Positions 1 to 6,340 of a DNA stretch of 7,190 nucleotides are shown here, piece by piece; position 1 is the first letter of the stretch; the number at the start of each line of letters is the position of its first letter. The position numbers and the translations under genes were made by a program. The notes under the pieces are model-generated. The model was not told where the DNA came from and searched no databases. It saw nothing but the letters and a program-made list of their open reading frames with translations. The stretch comes from F23-B02 sp045642545. GTDB lineage: Bacteria; Bacillota; Clostridia; Oscillospirales; Oscillospiraceae. Location of the stretch: contig JAZUJB010000035.1 in the NCBI GenBank assembly GCA_045642545.1, forward strand, positions 1 through 7,190, given 5' to 3'.

Positions 1-1199
1 TGCAGATAATCCGAGTGGTCGGCATCAAGATTCGGACATGGTGTGGGGGCAAGGCAGCGTCTGTCGGCGCACATACCGCACTTTGCCTGCTTTTTGCAGG
101 AGTGATGGCGGAAGTTTGCCGAGGGACCGCCCACGTCATTGATATAGCCCTTGAAATCGGGGAATTTTGTCAGAGCCGTAACCTCACGGATTACACTTTC
201 GTGACTTCTGGAGGTGACCATTCTGCCCTGATGGAAGGCAAGGGCGCAGAAGTTACAGCCGCCGAAGCAGCCGCGGTTGTGGATAACCGAGAACTTGACC
301 TCCTCAATTGCGGGAACACCGCCGAGAGGCTCGTACATCGGGTGGTACTGCTTGGTGTAGGGAAGCTCGGCAACGAAGTCAAGCTCCTCGCTGGTAAGGG
401 GCATTGCGGGCGGATTGACGATGAGGTATCTGCCGTCGTGCTCCTGAATCATCGCCTTGCCGCGCACGGGGTCGTGCTCGGCGTACTCAATGCGCGTTGC
501 ATCGGCGTAAAAGCGTTTGCTGTCGCAGACATCGGCAAAGGACGGCAGACGCACATTCTCAAACGCGCACTTTTCGGGGTCCGAGGTCAGAAACGCGGTG
601 CCGCGGATATCCGTCATCTCGCTGACGGGAATTTTCTTCTTCAGTCGCTTTGCAATCTCGCGCTCGGCATACTCGCCCATACCGTAGACGAGCATATCCG
701 CGCCGGAGTCGACAAGAATCGAGCGGCGCACCTTATCGTCCCAGTAGTCGTAGTGCGCAAAGCGGCGCAGGCTTGCCTCAAGACCGCCGATTATGATGGG
801 CACATCAGAGCCGAAGGCCTCGCGCGCACGGTTTGAGTACACAATCGTTGCTCTGTCGGGGCGCAGTCCCGCCTTCTTGCCGGGCGAGTAAAAGTCCTCG
901 CTGCGACGCTTTTTAGCGGCGGTGTAGTGCGCAACCATAGAGTCGAGGTTGCCCGCTCCGATAAGTACCGCAAGGCGCGGTCTGCCGAAGGCGGCGAAGG
1001 CCTCTGCCGAATGCCAGTCGGGCTGAGCGAGCATTGCCACGCGGTAGCCCTCGGCCTCGAGCACTCTGCCGATTACGGCGGCGCCGAAGCTCGGGTGGTC
1101 AACATACGCATCGCCCGTTACGAGCAGAAAATCGTACCACCACCAGCCGCGCTCTTCCATTTCGGCTTTTGATACGGGTAAAAATTCAAAGTTTTCCAT
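1..1199 (-). CDS. ygiQ: YgiQ-family radical SAM protein, 3' end beyond window
   Basis: This is the first 399 codons of a YgiQ-type (UPF0313) radical SAM protein. The family is usually about 600-700 residues, so the C-terminal third or more is outside the window. The radical SAM cluster motif CxxxCxxC is seen as RGCFGGCNFC with Cys311, Cys315 and Cys318; these cysteines should bind the 4Fe-4S cluster that cleaves S-adenosylmethionine. The first ~300 residues match the family N-terminal region (for example the segments IIIGGLEASLRRFAHYDYW and ILVDSGADMLVYGMGE). A second cysteine group (Cys368, 374, 377, 382, 388) followed by NLDADH is also typical of YgiQ. The substrate of this family is not established to my knowledge. 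The ATG at 1199 shares its A with the TAA stop of the upstream phosphoesterase gene (TAATG), and a GGGGAGAG ribosome binding site lies at 1208-1215, so translation is probably coupled. It is the last visible gene of the minus-strand operon. Confidence 0.92.
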   Translation of the reverse strand, partial: MENFEFLPVSKAEMEERGWWWYDFLLVTGDAYVDHPSFGAAVIGRVLEAEGYRVAMLAQPDWHSAEAFAAFGRPRLAVLIGAGNLDSMVAHYTAAKKRRSEDFYSPGKKAGLRPDRATIVYSNRAREAFGSDVPIIIGGLEASLRRFAHYDYWDDKVRRSILVDSGADMLVYGMGEYAEREIAKRLKKKIPVSEMTDIRGTAFLTSDPEKCAFENVRLPSFADVCDSKRFYADATRIEYAEHDPVRGKAMIQEHDGRYLIVNPPAMPLTSEELDFVAELPYTKQYHPMYEPLGGVPAIEEVKFSVIHNRGCFGGCNFCALAFHQGRMVTSRSHESVIREVTALTKFPDFKGYINDVGGPSANFRHHSCKKQAKCGMCADRRCLAPTPCPNLDADHSDYL

Positions 1200-2287
1200 T
1201 ATTCAAGCTCTCCCCAATACCAGCCCGAGGTGCCCTTGTGCTTCACAAGATAGCCCCGGCTCGTACTCTCAACAACGCTGACCTCATCGCCCGCCTCAAG
1301 GCCGAGTACAAGGTCTGTTGAGTCATTGCATTTGCAAAACTCCTCATCGGAGTAAAGATATTTTGTCAGTATTTCCATTTCATAGCCCGTGCGGACATGG
1401 CGGCACAGCGAAAACTCCTCGCCGCGGCGCAGCACCTGCACCTCGTTATCGCCCCAGCGGATGTAATAAGATTTTTCGCTTTTCTTCTGCGCGGTTTTTA
1501 CTCTGCGCACGGGAAACGGGTCATAGGCGGTGAAGGAAAAGTCCTCGCCGTTTTCGATGATAAGCGCATTGAGCTGTCCGTCATCCTTGAGCACACAGCC
1601 GCCGTCGATGGAGATGACCTTGTGCTCGCGGTCGATAATCGGGTTTGCACAGACCTCGTTTTCGTGGTAGAGCACGACGGGCCAGTGTCCGACGATTACC
1701 CACTTGTCGAAGGTGTAGCCGTAGCTACGGAAGTTGTCAAACTTCATGCAGCTGCCGCCCATCTGCTCAGTCATCGGCACATCGGGCTTGATGCCGCCGT
1801 GAACGAAAATGCAGCGCTCGGTTTCGATTATGTGCGGAAGTGAGCGGATAAAGCTCCACTCCGGCTCGAAGCGCACTCTCAGCTCGGGCACAAGCGCGGG
1901 AAAATCAAGCTCAGGCGTTACCTCAATACCCATTTCGCCGAGCATATCCCACAGAAGTCCGTTGCGTTTTTTCAGCATATAGCCGACCATTTTGTCTGCC
2001 CAGAACGCGATGTTGTCTTCAACCGCGTCAGACCAGCCGTCACAGTTGCCGCAGAGGGCAAAGCAGTTGCCCTTTTCGCAAAGGCGCATTATATACCGCA
2101 GGGTTTCAAGGCTGTGCTCTCCCTTTTCGAGAAAGTCGCCGTCAATGATGAGAATATCGCTTTCGCTAAAGCCGACCTTGTCGAGCAGCGCCTCTAAGTA
2201 CGGCAGATTGGCATGGATATCGGAGACCGCGATTACCCGCCGTCCCTGCGTATCGAGCTTTCTGACTCTTGCGTTTTCCATCCACAT
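1199..2287 (-). CDS. Calcineurin-like metallophosphoesterase with C-terminal SH3-like domain
   Basis: This 362-residue protein has a two-metal phosphoesterase core. The metal-ligand motifs are in the expected order: VSDIH (Asp23, His25), DGDF (Asp51), GNCD (Asn81), FVHGG (His163) and VGHWP (His201). GNCD stands where PPP-type phosphatases have GNHE, and resembles YfcE-type phosphodiesterases, so the substrate cannot be assigned: phosphoprotein, nucleotide or phosphodiester are all possible. A conserved-looking IDGGC follows around residue 240. The last ~40 residues (GDEVSVV through SGWYWGELE) read like a bacterial SH3 fold, which often binds ligands or cell-wall peptides; no signal peptide is seen, so the protein is probably cytoplasmic. 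The first ATG (2287) is preferred over Met3 because AGGT at 2296-2299 sits 7 nt upstream. It starts 5 nt after the histidine phosphatase stop and overlaps the ygiQ start by 1 nt, which indicates one operon. Confidence 0.88.
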   Translation of the reverse strand: MWMENARVRKLDTQGRRVIAVSDIHANLPYLEALLDKVGFSESDILIIDGDFLEKGEHSLETLRYIMRLCEKGNCFALCGNCDGWSDAVEDNIAFWADKMVGYMLKKRNGLLWDMLGEMGIEVTPELDFPALVPELRVRFEPEWSFIRSLPHIIETERCIFVHGGIKPDVPMTEQMGGSCMKFDNFRSYGYTFDKWVIVGHWPVVLYHENEVCANPIIDREHKVISIDGGCVLKDDGQLNALIIENGEDFSFTAYDPFPVRRVKTAQKKSEKSYYIRWGDNEVQVLRRGEEFSLCRHVRTGYEMEILTKYLYSDEEFCKCNDSTDLVLGLEAGDEVSVVESTSRGYLVKHKGTSGWYWGELE

Positions 2288-2292
2288 ATTAG

Positions 2293-3438
2293 TTACCTGA
2301 TTTTCTTTTCCATAAGATAGAGCGGTGCGCCCGCTCCTGCTTCCTCGCTCAACTGCTTAAAGCCGTAATGCTCGTAAAAGCCGAGCGCGTGCTTGTTTTC
2401 AGACGAAACATGAAGCCTGAGCGCTCTTCTGCCGCGGCACTGATAGTAGTTTATCGCGTAGCCCACGGGCTGAATGCCCAGTCCCCTGCCGCGGTATTCT
2501 TCCTTGAGGCAGACAAGGCTTATCCAGCCGTAGTCGGCGTGTCTGCCCTTCTCGCTGTCAAGCTCGAGAATGCCGATAAGCTCATCGTCGTTGTAAACGC
2601 CGACAATCGACTCGGGGTCGCGTGCAAAGCGGCGCTGAGCCGACTGCAGGAAGAAATCGGGTGAGTAGCCGTTGAGATTGCCGTGCGCGGCAAGCCACGC
2701 GCTTTCGTAAAATGCCTTGTAGGTCTCGGGATTTTCGCGCGGGTCAAAGGGCTCGTAGCTCAGATTCAATGTGTTGCGGCCGTCGGAGTCCTCGTGCGCA
2801 TCGGTCTCGGTCTTTGCAACGGACAGCCCCTCGGGCAGATGCGAGTTGTCATTGAAAAACTCTACGGCAAACTCGCCGTTTTCGTAATTGAGCAGAGACA
2901 CCGCCGTATTGTCGGCGTGCGCGACCTTGTGAATATTCTCGCTTTCAATATTCATAACGCGCGCTAAAAGTGAGCGGATTACCATGCCGTGGCTGACAAT
3001 CGCAACGGTCTTTCCGTCGTTTGCCTCGGCGATATCGCGCACCGCCGCAAGCATACGCTCGGTGCATTCGGCAAAGGTTTCCGCGCCCTCACCGCGCCAT
3101 TTGTCAGGGTCATTGTAGAAAAGGTACATACTCTTGGGGTCAAGCTTCTTCATATTGCCGAAGCTCATGCCCTCGTAGATGCCGACATTTATCTCGCGCA
3201 GACGCGCATCGGTCTTATGCTCAAGCTCGTGGTATTTCAGTATTGCGCCCGCAGTCTGCCTTGCGCGAAGCAGGTCGCTTGAGTAAAGCGCATCGATTTT
3301 AATATCCTTAAAGCGCTCGGCAAGCGCATCAATCTGCAGCATGCCCTTTGCGGTTATTGTTCTGTCCAGCTGACCCTGCGCAATGCGGTAAAGATTGCCC
3401 TCCGCTTCAGCGTGACGGATGATGTAAAGCCTTGTCAT
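2293..3438 (-). CDS. Histidine phosphatase fused to GNAT N-acetyltransferase
   Basis: This 381-residue protein joins two enzymes. Residues 1 to ~200 are a histidine phosphatase (phosphoglycerate mutase-like): the phospho-accepting histidine is in IIRHAE (Arg8, His9), followed by SSDLLRARQT (Arg58), the likely acid Glu82 in REINVGIYEG, and the second catalytic histidine in VSHG (His150). An acidic linker around residues 210-222 leads to a GNAT acetyltransferase domain (about 227-381). Its acetyl-CoA loop is YRGRGLGIQ (315-323), and the C-terminal signature ENKHALGFYEHYGF has Tyr355 where GNATs often place the general acid. All key residues are present, so both halves may be active; substrates are unknown. 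The ATG at 3438 has GAGAGG at 3444-3449 five nt upstream. It heads the minus-strand operon with the phosphoesterase and YgiQ genes, which suggests a housekeeping or repair role, though this is only inference. Confidence 0.9.
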   Translation of the reverse strand: MTRLYIIRHAEAEGNLYRIAQGQLDRTITAKGMLQIDALAERFKDIKIDALYSSDLLRARQTAGAILKYHELEHKTDARLREINVGIYEGMSFGNMKKLDPKSMYLFYNDPDKWRGEGAETFAECTERMLAAVRDIAEANDGKTVAIVSHGMVIRSLLARVMNIESENIHKVAHADNTAVSLLNYENGEFAVEFFNDNSHLPEGLSVAKTETDAHEDSDGRNTLNLSYEPFDPRENPETYKAFYESAWLAAHGNLNGYSPDFFLQSAQRRFARDPESIVGVYNDDELIGILELDSEKGRHADYGWISLVCLKEEYRGRGLGIQPVGYAINYYQCRGRRALRLHVSSENKHALGFYEHYGFKQLSEEAGAGAPLYLMEKKIR

Positions 3439-3454
3439 TGTTGCCTCTCAATTC

Positions 3455-3471
3455 GGTCAATTTCCTTGACC
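3455..3471. repeat. Inverted repeat overlapping the csaB -35 box
   Basis: GGTCAA (3455-3460) and TTGACC (3466-3471) form a perfect 6-bp inverted repeat with a 5-nt spacer. The right half is the -35 hexamer of the csaB promoter, and the whole lies in the leader of the leftward operon just upstream of its ribosome binding site. It could be an operator for a dimeric regulator, or a small RNA hairpin in the leftward message. A chance occurrence is possible at this length. Confidence 0.4.
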
Positions 3472-3494
3472 TCGGGAATTTGTAAATGTATAAT
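3466..3494 (+). promoter_or_regulatory. Sigma-A type promoter for csaB operon
   Basis: TTGACC (3466-3471) and a perfect TATAAT (3489-3494) are separated by exactly 17 nt. A transcript would begin near 3501 and carry a leader of about 40 nt before the TTG start at 3541. This is the best promoter match in the window. Confidence 0.72.
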
Positions 3495-3499
3495 GTTAT

Positions 3500-3526
3500 A
3501 TTATATTACATTGATATTATTTTCAA
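3500..3526 (-). promoter_or_regulatory. Candidate leftward promoter for phosphatase operon
   Basis: On the minus strand TTGAAA (3526-3521) is followed by TATAAT (3505-3500), but with a 15-nt spacer, shorter than the usual 16-18. The run of TATA-like sequence offers alternative -10 boxes such as TATAAC at 3500-3495, which would give a 20-nt spacer. A leftward promoter is needed here from gene layout; this exact placement is uncertain. Confidence 0.35.
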
Positions 3527-3540
3527 GGGGCTGCGCAAGA

Positions 3541-4680
3541 TTGAACACAAGTAAGCGAAAATCGAATACCCCTTGCCGCAGTATTGTCATCTGCGGAGCG
3601 TACGGCGCGGACAACCTCGGCGACGAGACTCTGCTCAGGGTAATCATCGCGCAGCTTAGAAGTATAAATCCCGCACTTTCCATATGCGTAATCACTCGCA
3701 AGCCCGAAAAAACCGCGCTTGAGCACGGTGTCAGCGCCGTGCACACCTTTGATTTTGCCGCAATCGGGCGCGCGCTCAAGGGCGCGGATATGTTTCTTTG
3801 CGGCGGCGGAAGCCTTATTCAGAATGTCACCAGCCGCAGAAGCCTTTACTACTACCTCGGCACTGTGCGCCTTGCAAAAAAGCACGGCTGCACGGTTATG
3901 ATGTACGGCTGCGGCATAGGCCCGCTAAGCCACACCCTTGACCGAAAGCAGACGGCAAAGGTGCTCAACACCTGCGTTGACGCAATCACCCTGCGCGATG
4001 AAAAAAGCGCGCGCTTGCTTGCGGAATTAGGCGTTGCAAAGCCCGAAATCACACTTGCCGCAGACCCCGTTTTGTCGCTTTACGGCTGCGATGATGACGA
4101 AGCAGACCGCTTTATGTCAGACAACGGCTTGAACTCTGACGAAAAAATCTGTTTTGCGCTCAGACCGTGGCAGCTTCAGCCCGAAAACCTTGAGGCGCTG
4201 AGCGCTGCGGTAAAATACGCATACGAGGAGCTTCGCTTAAGCCCCGTTTTTATGACTCTCAACCCCGAGCTTGATACCGCGGTTGCCGAGAAGGTCGCGA
4301 AAGCCGCAGGCGTGCCGTATGTGATACTGCCCGCTATAACCGACGCGGAGCTTGCAATCGGCGTGATGAAGAAAATGCGCCTTGTTGTATCGATGCGTCT
4401 GCACGCGCTGCTGTTTGCCGCAAGCGTCGGCGTGAGCGCGGTCGGCATAAGCTACGACCCCAAGGTGTCGGGCTTTATGGAATACACGGGCTGCGGAAGC
4501 TGCATTGAGCTGAGCCAGCTTAGCGCCGATGCGCTGACTGCTTGTATGCGCCGCGAGCTTGAGCAGGATTCTGCCGACGAGCGCAAGAGAAAAATGGAAA
4601 AAATCAAAGCCGCCGAGGGCGCAAATCTGCGCGTGGCGGCAGGATATATAAATGCGGAAAGGATATCAAACGATGGTTAG
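3541..4680 (+). CDS. csaB: Polysaccharide pyruvyl transferase CsaB
   Basis: This enzyme of the CsaB type transfers pyruvate from phosphoenolpyruvate to a cell-wall polysaccharide; pyruvylated wall polymers anchor SLH-domain surface proteins. With a TTG start at 3541 it is 379 residues, close to the family length. Visible signatures are the N-terminal CGAYGADNLGDE (18-29), CGGGSLIQNVTSRRSLYYYL (87-106), YGCGIGPL (122-129), the DP pair in LAADPVLSL (172-180), ALRPW (206-210) and MRLHALLFA (285-293). The TTG start is chosen because AAGGGG lies at 3525-3530, 10 nt upstream, and the family begins at about this point. An in-frame ATG at 3412 would add 43 residues unlike the family, would start inside the divergent gene and would lie upstream of the promoter. 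The 3' end overlaps the PurN-like gene. SLH proteins would have to be sought elsewhere in the genome. Confidence 0.9.
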   Translation: MNTSKRKSNTPCRSIVICGAYGADNLGDETLLRVIIAQLRSINPALSICVITRKPEKTALEHGVSAVHTFDFAAIGRALKGADMFLCGGGSLIQNVTSRRSLYYYLGTVRLAKKHGCTVMMYGCGIGPLSHTLDRKQTAKVLNTCVDAITLRDEKSARLLAELGVAKPEITLAADPVLSLYGCDDDEADRFMSDNGLNSDEKICFALRPWQLQPENLEALSAAVKYAYEELRLSPVFMTLNPELDTAVAEKVAKAAGVPYVILPAITDAELAIGVMKKMRLVVSMRLHALLFAASVGVSAVGISYDPKVSGFMEYTGCGSCIELSQLSADALTACMRRELEQDSADERKRKMEKIKAAEGANLRVAAGYINAERISNDG

Positions 4681-5308
4681 AGCTGCTATTCTGGTTTCAG
4701 GCAACGGTACGCTTTTTCAGTCGGTGCTCGACTCGATGTACTTCGGCGAAATCCCCGATTTCGAGCTCGTCGCGGTACTCTGCACCGAGGCAAACGCCTA
4801 CACGCTGCGCCGCGCCTCAAACGCCAATGTTGAGGCAATCGTGGTTGAGCCCGAGAACTTCCCCACAAAGCTCAGCTACAGTATGGCAATTTCAAACAAG
4901 CTTCGCGATATGGACATTGACCTTGTCATTCTCGCAGGCTATAATATGCCGCTCGGCGTAATCTCCACACAGTTCCGCAAGCGCATTATCGGCGTTTATC
5001 CCGCGCTTATCCCCGCCTTTGTAAACTGCGACGACAGCCCCGTACGCGCGGCGCTCGAGCGCGGCTGCAAGGTTACGGGCGCGACCGCATTCTTTGCCGA
5101 CATTGACGGCAACATAGGCCCCATTATCGCTCAGCAGGCAATCGACATCCACCCCGACGACACGCTTGAATCACTCAAGCAGCGCGTTATCGAGGAAGCT
5201 GAATGGAAGCTGCTGCCCAAGGCAATAATACTGTTTTGTCAGAACAGACTTGAGATACACGGCGAAAGAGTAATCATCAAAGGAGAAGGCAATGGAGATA
5301 ACGCTTAA
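4673..5308 (+). CDS. PurN-like formyltransferase homolog with altered catalytic residues
   Basis: This 211-residue protein has the fold signature of phosphoribosylglycinamide formyltransferase (PurN, purine synthesis): an N-terminal VSGNGT loop (8-13), LAGYNMPL (87-94), PALIPAF (110-116), KVTGAT (133-138), GPIIAQ (149-154) and a C-terminal DDT..SL..RV..EAEWKLLPKAI segment like Firmicute PurN. Aligned by hand to E. coli PurN, the catalytic residues Asn106, His108 and Asp144 correspond to Gly107, Tyr109 and Asn147. The family's conserved VHF is AFF here, and GNGTNLQ is GNGTLFQ. Normal PurN activity is therefore unlikely; a changed reaction or a binding role is more likely. The reading frame is intact, so it is not a decayed gene. 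The ATG at 4673 is chosen from family alignment, with AAAGGA at 4658-4663; an in-frame ATG at 4652 (AGGA at 4641-4644) would add seven residues. It overlaps csaB by 8 nt and the metal-binding gene by 17 nt. Confidence 0.82.
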   Translation: MVRAAILVSGNGTLFQSVLDSMYFGEIPDFELVAVLCTEANAYTLRRASNANVEAIVVEPENFPTKLSYSMAISNKLRDMDIDLVILAGYNMPLGVISTQFRKRIIGVYPALIPAFVNCDDSPVRAALERGCKVTGATAFFADIDGNIGPIIAQQAIDIHPDDTLESLKQRVIEEAEWKLLPKAIILFCQNRLEIHGERVIIKGEGNGDNA

Positions 5309-5492
5309 AATTGACGGTATGATGTGCGGCCACTGCTCAGGCCGCGTGAAGAATGCTCTCGAGGCGCTGCCCGAGGTAAGCGAGGCAGCGGTCAGCCACG
5401 AAAACGGCACCGCAGTCATTAAGGGCGAGGCGCTGAACTTAGGCGCGCTCAAGGAAGCCGTTGAAAACCAGGGCTTCGATGTAATCGGCTGA
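5292..5492 (+). CDS. Heavy-metal-associated (CopZ-like) domain protein
   Basis: This 66-residue protein is a single HMA domain, the full size of a stand-alone metallochaperone such as CopZ. The metal site GMMCGHCSGRV supplies Cys12 and Cys15 (CxxC), and the rest follows the HMA pattern, including the VSEAAVSHENGTAVI strand and the closing GALKEAVENQGFDVIG. Soft metals such as Cu(I) are the usual cargo, but the sequence alone does not define the metal. Homologous domains also occur in mercury proteins and in P-type ATPases. It starts inside the end of the PurN-like gene, with AAAGGAG at 5279-5285 six nt before the ATG, so translation is probably coupled. No copper ATPase or CsoR-type repressor lies in this window, which is unusual for a copper-handling operon. 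Confidence 0.92.
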   Translation: MEITLKIDGMMCGHCSGRVKNALEALPEVSEAAVSHENGTAVIKGEALNLGALKEAVENQGFDVIG

Positions 5493-5548
5493 TTCAAAAT
5501 ACACACTCGCTGAAGCTGTACAAATCTGAGTTTTATGGAGGATGAACT

Positions 5549-6193
5549 ATGAGGAACGGCATAAATCCAAATCCCAATACAATTCATCCTATTACGGGAT
5601 ATGACAATGAGATATATGTTAAACCAACCATCACAAATTCTAACATTTTTGTTGGTGACTTTACTTATATTGCCGACTCGGAATTTGAAAGTCACGCAAC
5701 ACATTTCTATCCCTGGAGCAGAGATAAGCTTATCATTGGTAAGTTCTGTCAGATTGCAACCGGCGTAGAATTCGTAATGAACGATGCGAACCATCAGATG
5801 AATTCTGTATCGACCTTCCCGTTCTACACGCTTGAAGGTTGGAATATGGATGCTCCAAAGCCAGAAGACATGCCATACAAAGGAGACACTGTTATCGGCA
5901 ATGATGTATGGATCGGTCAGAAGGCAGTGATTTTACCCGGTGTACACATTGGTGACGGTGCAATCATTGGCGCATGCAGCGTGGTTGCTTCGGATGTCGA
6001 TCCTTATACGATCGTTGCAGGTAATCCCGCAAAACCGATTCGCAAGCGTTTTGATGAAGAATTGATTTCACTGATGCTTAAGTGGAAATGGTGGGACAAA
6101 ACAATCGACGAAATCGATGCACTGATTCCAATCCTGACAAGCAGCGATTTAGACGCAGTGAAATCGAAAATCAAAGTTATGATAGAGAGATGA
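5549..6193 (+). CDS. Vat/CatB-type hexapeptide xenobiotic acetyltransferase
   Basis: This 214-residue protein belongs to the left-handed beta-helix acetyltransferases that include streptogramin A (Vat) and chloramphenicol (CatB) acetyltransferases, which inactivate drugs with acetyl-CoA. His82 in VMNDANHQM matches the catalytic histidine of the Vat family, also numbered 82 in VatD. Other signatures are NPNPNTIHPI near the start, DKLIIGKFCQIATGV (59-73), GDTVIGNDVWIGQ (112-124), hexapeptide repeats to about 150, and TIVAGNPAKPIRKRF (154-168). The early NPNP segment and HFYP resemble Vat; the acyl-CoA-binding tail is common to both groups. Which drug, if any, is acetylated cannot be told from sequence. 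GGAGG at 5537-5541 lies 7 nt before the ATG. Base and codon use are visibly more AT-rich than in the purN-like and csaB genes upstream, suggesting acquisition by transfer. Confidence 0.88.
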   Translation: MRNGINPNPNTIHPITGYDNEIYVKPTITNSNIFVGDFTYIADSEFESHATHFYPWSRDKLIIGKFCQIATGVEFVMNDANHQMNSVSTFPFYTLEGWNMDAPKPEDMPYKGDTVIGNDVWIGQKAVILPGVHIGDGAIIGACSVVASDVDPYTIVAGNPAKPIRKRFDEELISLMLKWKWWDKTIDEIDALIPILTSSDLDAVKSKIKVMIER

Positions 6194-6340
6194 ATTCTAA
6201 TTTGCAAAAGCATTTTGACAATGAAAATCGTGGTTGTAAAACAGCTTTGATAGACTTTGTCAGGATAATTCCGTATCCTTGAGATGTTCCCGGCCGGAAC
6301 GAAAAATCATTTTGTGAATCATTTTTGAGGTGACAAGATT
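6194..6340 (+). promoter_or_regulatory. Intergenic region upstream of the HTH regulator
   Basis: The gap holds a consensus -35 box TTGACA (6215-6220) with only a weak -10 (TAAAAC, 6237-6242, 16-nt spacer). A small inverted repeat GTTCC/GGAAC (6286-6290 and 6296-6300, 5-nt loop) follows, and then a direct repeat AATCATTTT (6305-6313 and 6317-6325, 12-nt period). The ribosome binding site GAGGTGA (6327-6333) is 7 nt before the ATG. Control of the HTH gene from here is likely in principle; the exact promoter is uncertain. No terminator is seen after the acetyltransferase gene. Confidence 0.4.
6305..6325. repeat. Direct repeat AATCATTTT before the HTH gene
   Basis: Two identical 9-nt copies begin 12 nt apart (6305-6313 and 6317-6325), directly before the ribosome binding site of the HTH gene. 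Such tandem sites next to an XRE-type gene could be an autoregulatory operator, but the AT-rich setting makes chance possible. Confidence 0.35.

Larger units (their letters stand above)
3439..3540. promoter_or_regulatory. Divergent intergenic control region
   Basis: This short, AT-rich spacer separates the minus-strand phosphatase/acetyltransferase operon from the plus-strand csaB operon. It must hold the start signals for both. The AT-rich core at 3481-3525 contrasts with the GC-rich flanking genes. Its parts are listed separately: a strong rightward promoter, a weaker leftward candidate and an inverted repeat. Confidence 0.75.

Noticed and set aside
15..836. 273-codon open frame on the plus strand
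   Set aside because: It lies opposite the YgiQ gene, whose minus-strand frame has the CxxxCxxC motif and other family signatures. The plus-strand translation resembles no family I know and is a shadow of high-GC codons.
1397..1843. 148-codon plus-strand open frame
   Set aside because: It is antisense to the phosphoesterase gene, which has all its metal-ligand motifs in order.
3412..3540. ATG at 3412 as the start of csaB
   Set aside because: It would begin inside the divergent gene, upstream of the promoter, and adds 43 residues unlike CsaB. The TTG at 3541 has a ribosome binding site and fits the family start.
3439..3540. Riboswitch or attenuator in the divergent spacer
   Set aside because: The rightward leader is only about 40 nt and shows no stable stem or T-run; too short for a known riboswitch class.
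5493..5548. Promoter for the acetyltransferase gene
   Set aside because: Only a poor TTCAAA with TACAAA at a 20-nt spacing is seen, so I do not call it. The gene may be read through from the csaB operon.
5171..5794. 207-codon minus-strand open frame spanning the PurN-like, HMA and acetyltransferase genes
   Set aside because: It crosses three genes with clear family signatures and ribosome binding sites, and its own translation shows no recognisable domain.
6082..6282. 66-codon plus-strand frame over the end of the acetyltransferase gene
   Set aside because: Most of it overlaps the acetyltransferase in another frame; no ribosome binding site and no recognisable motif.
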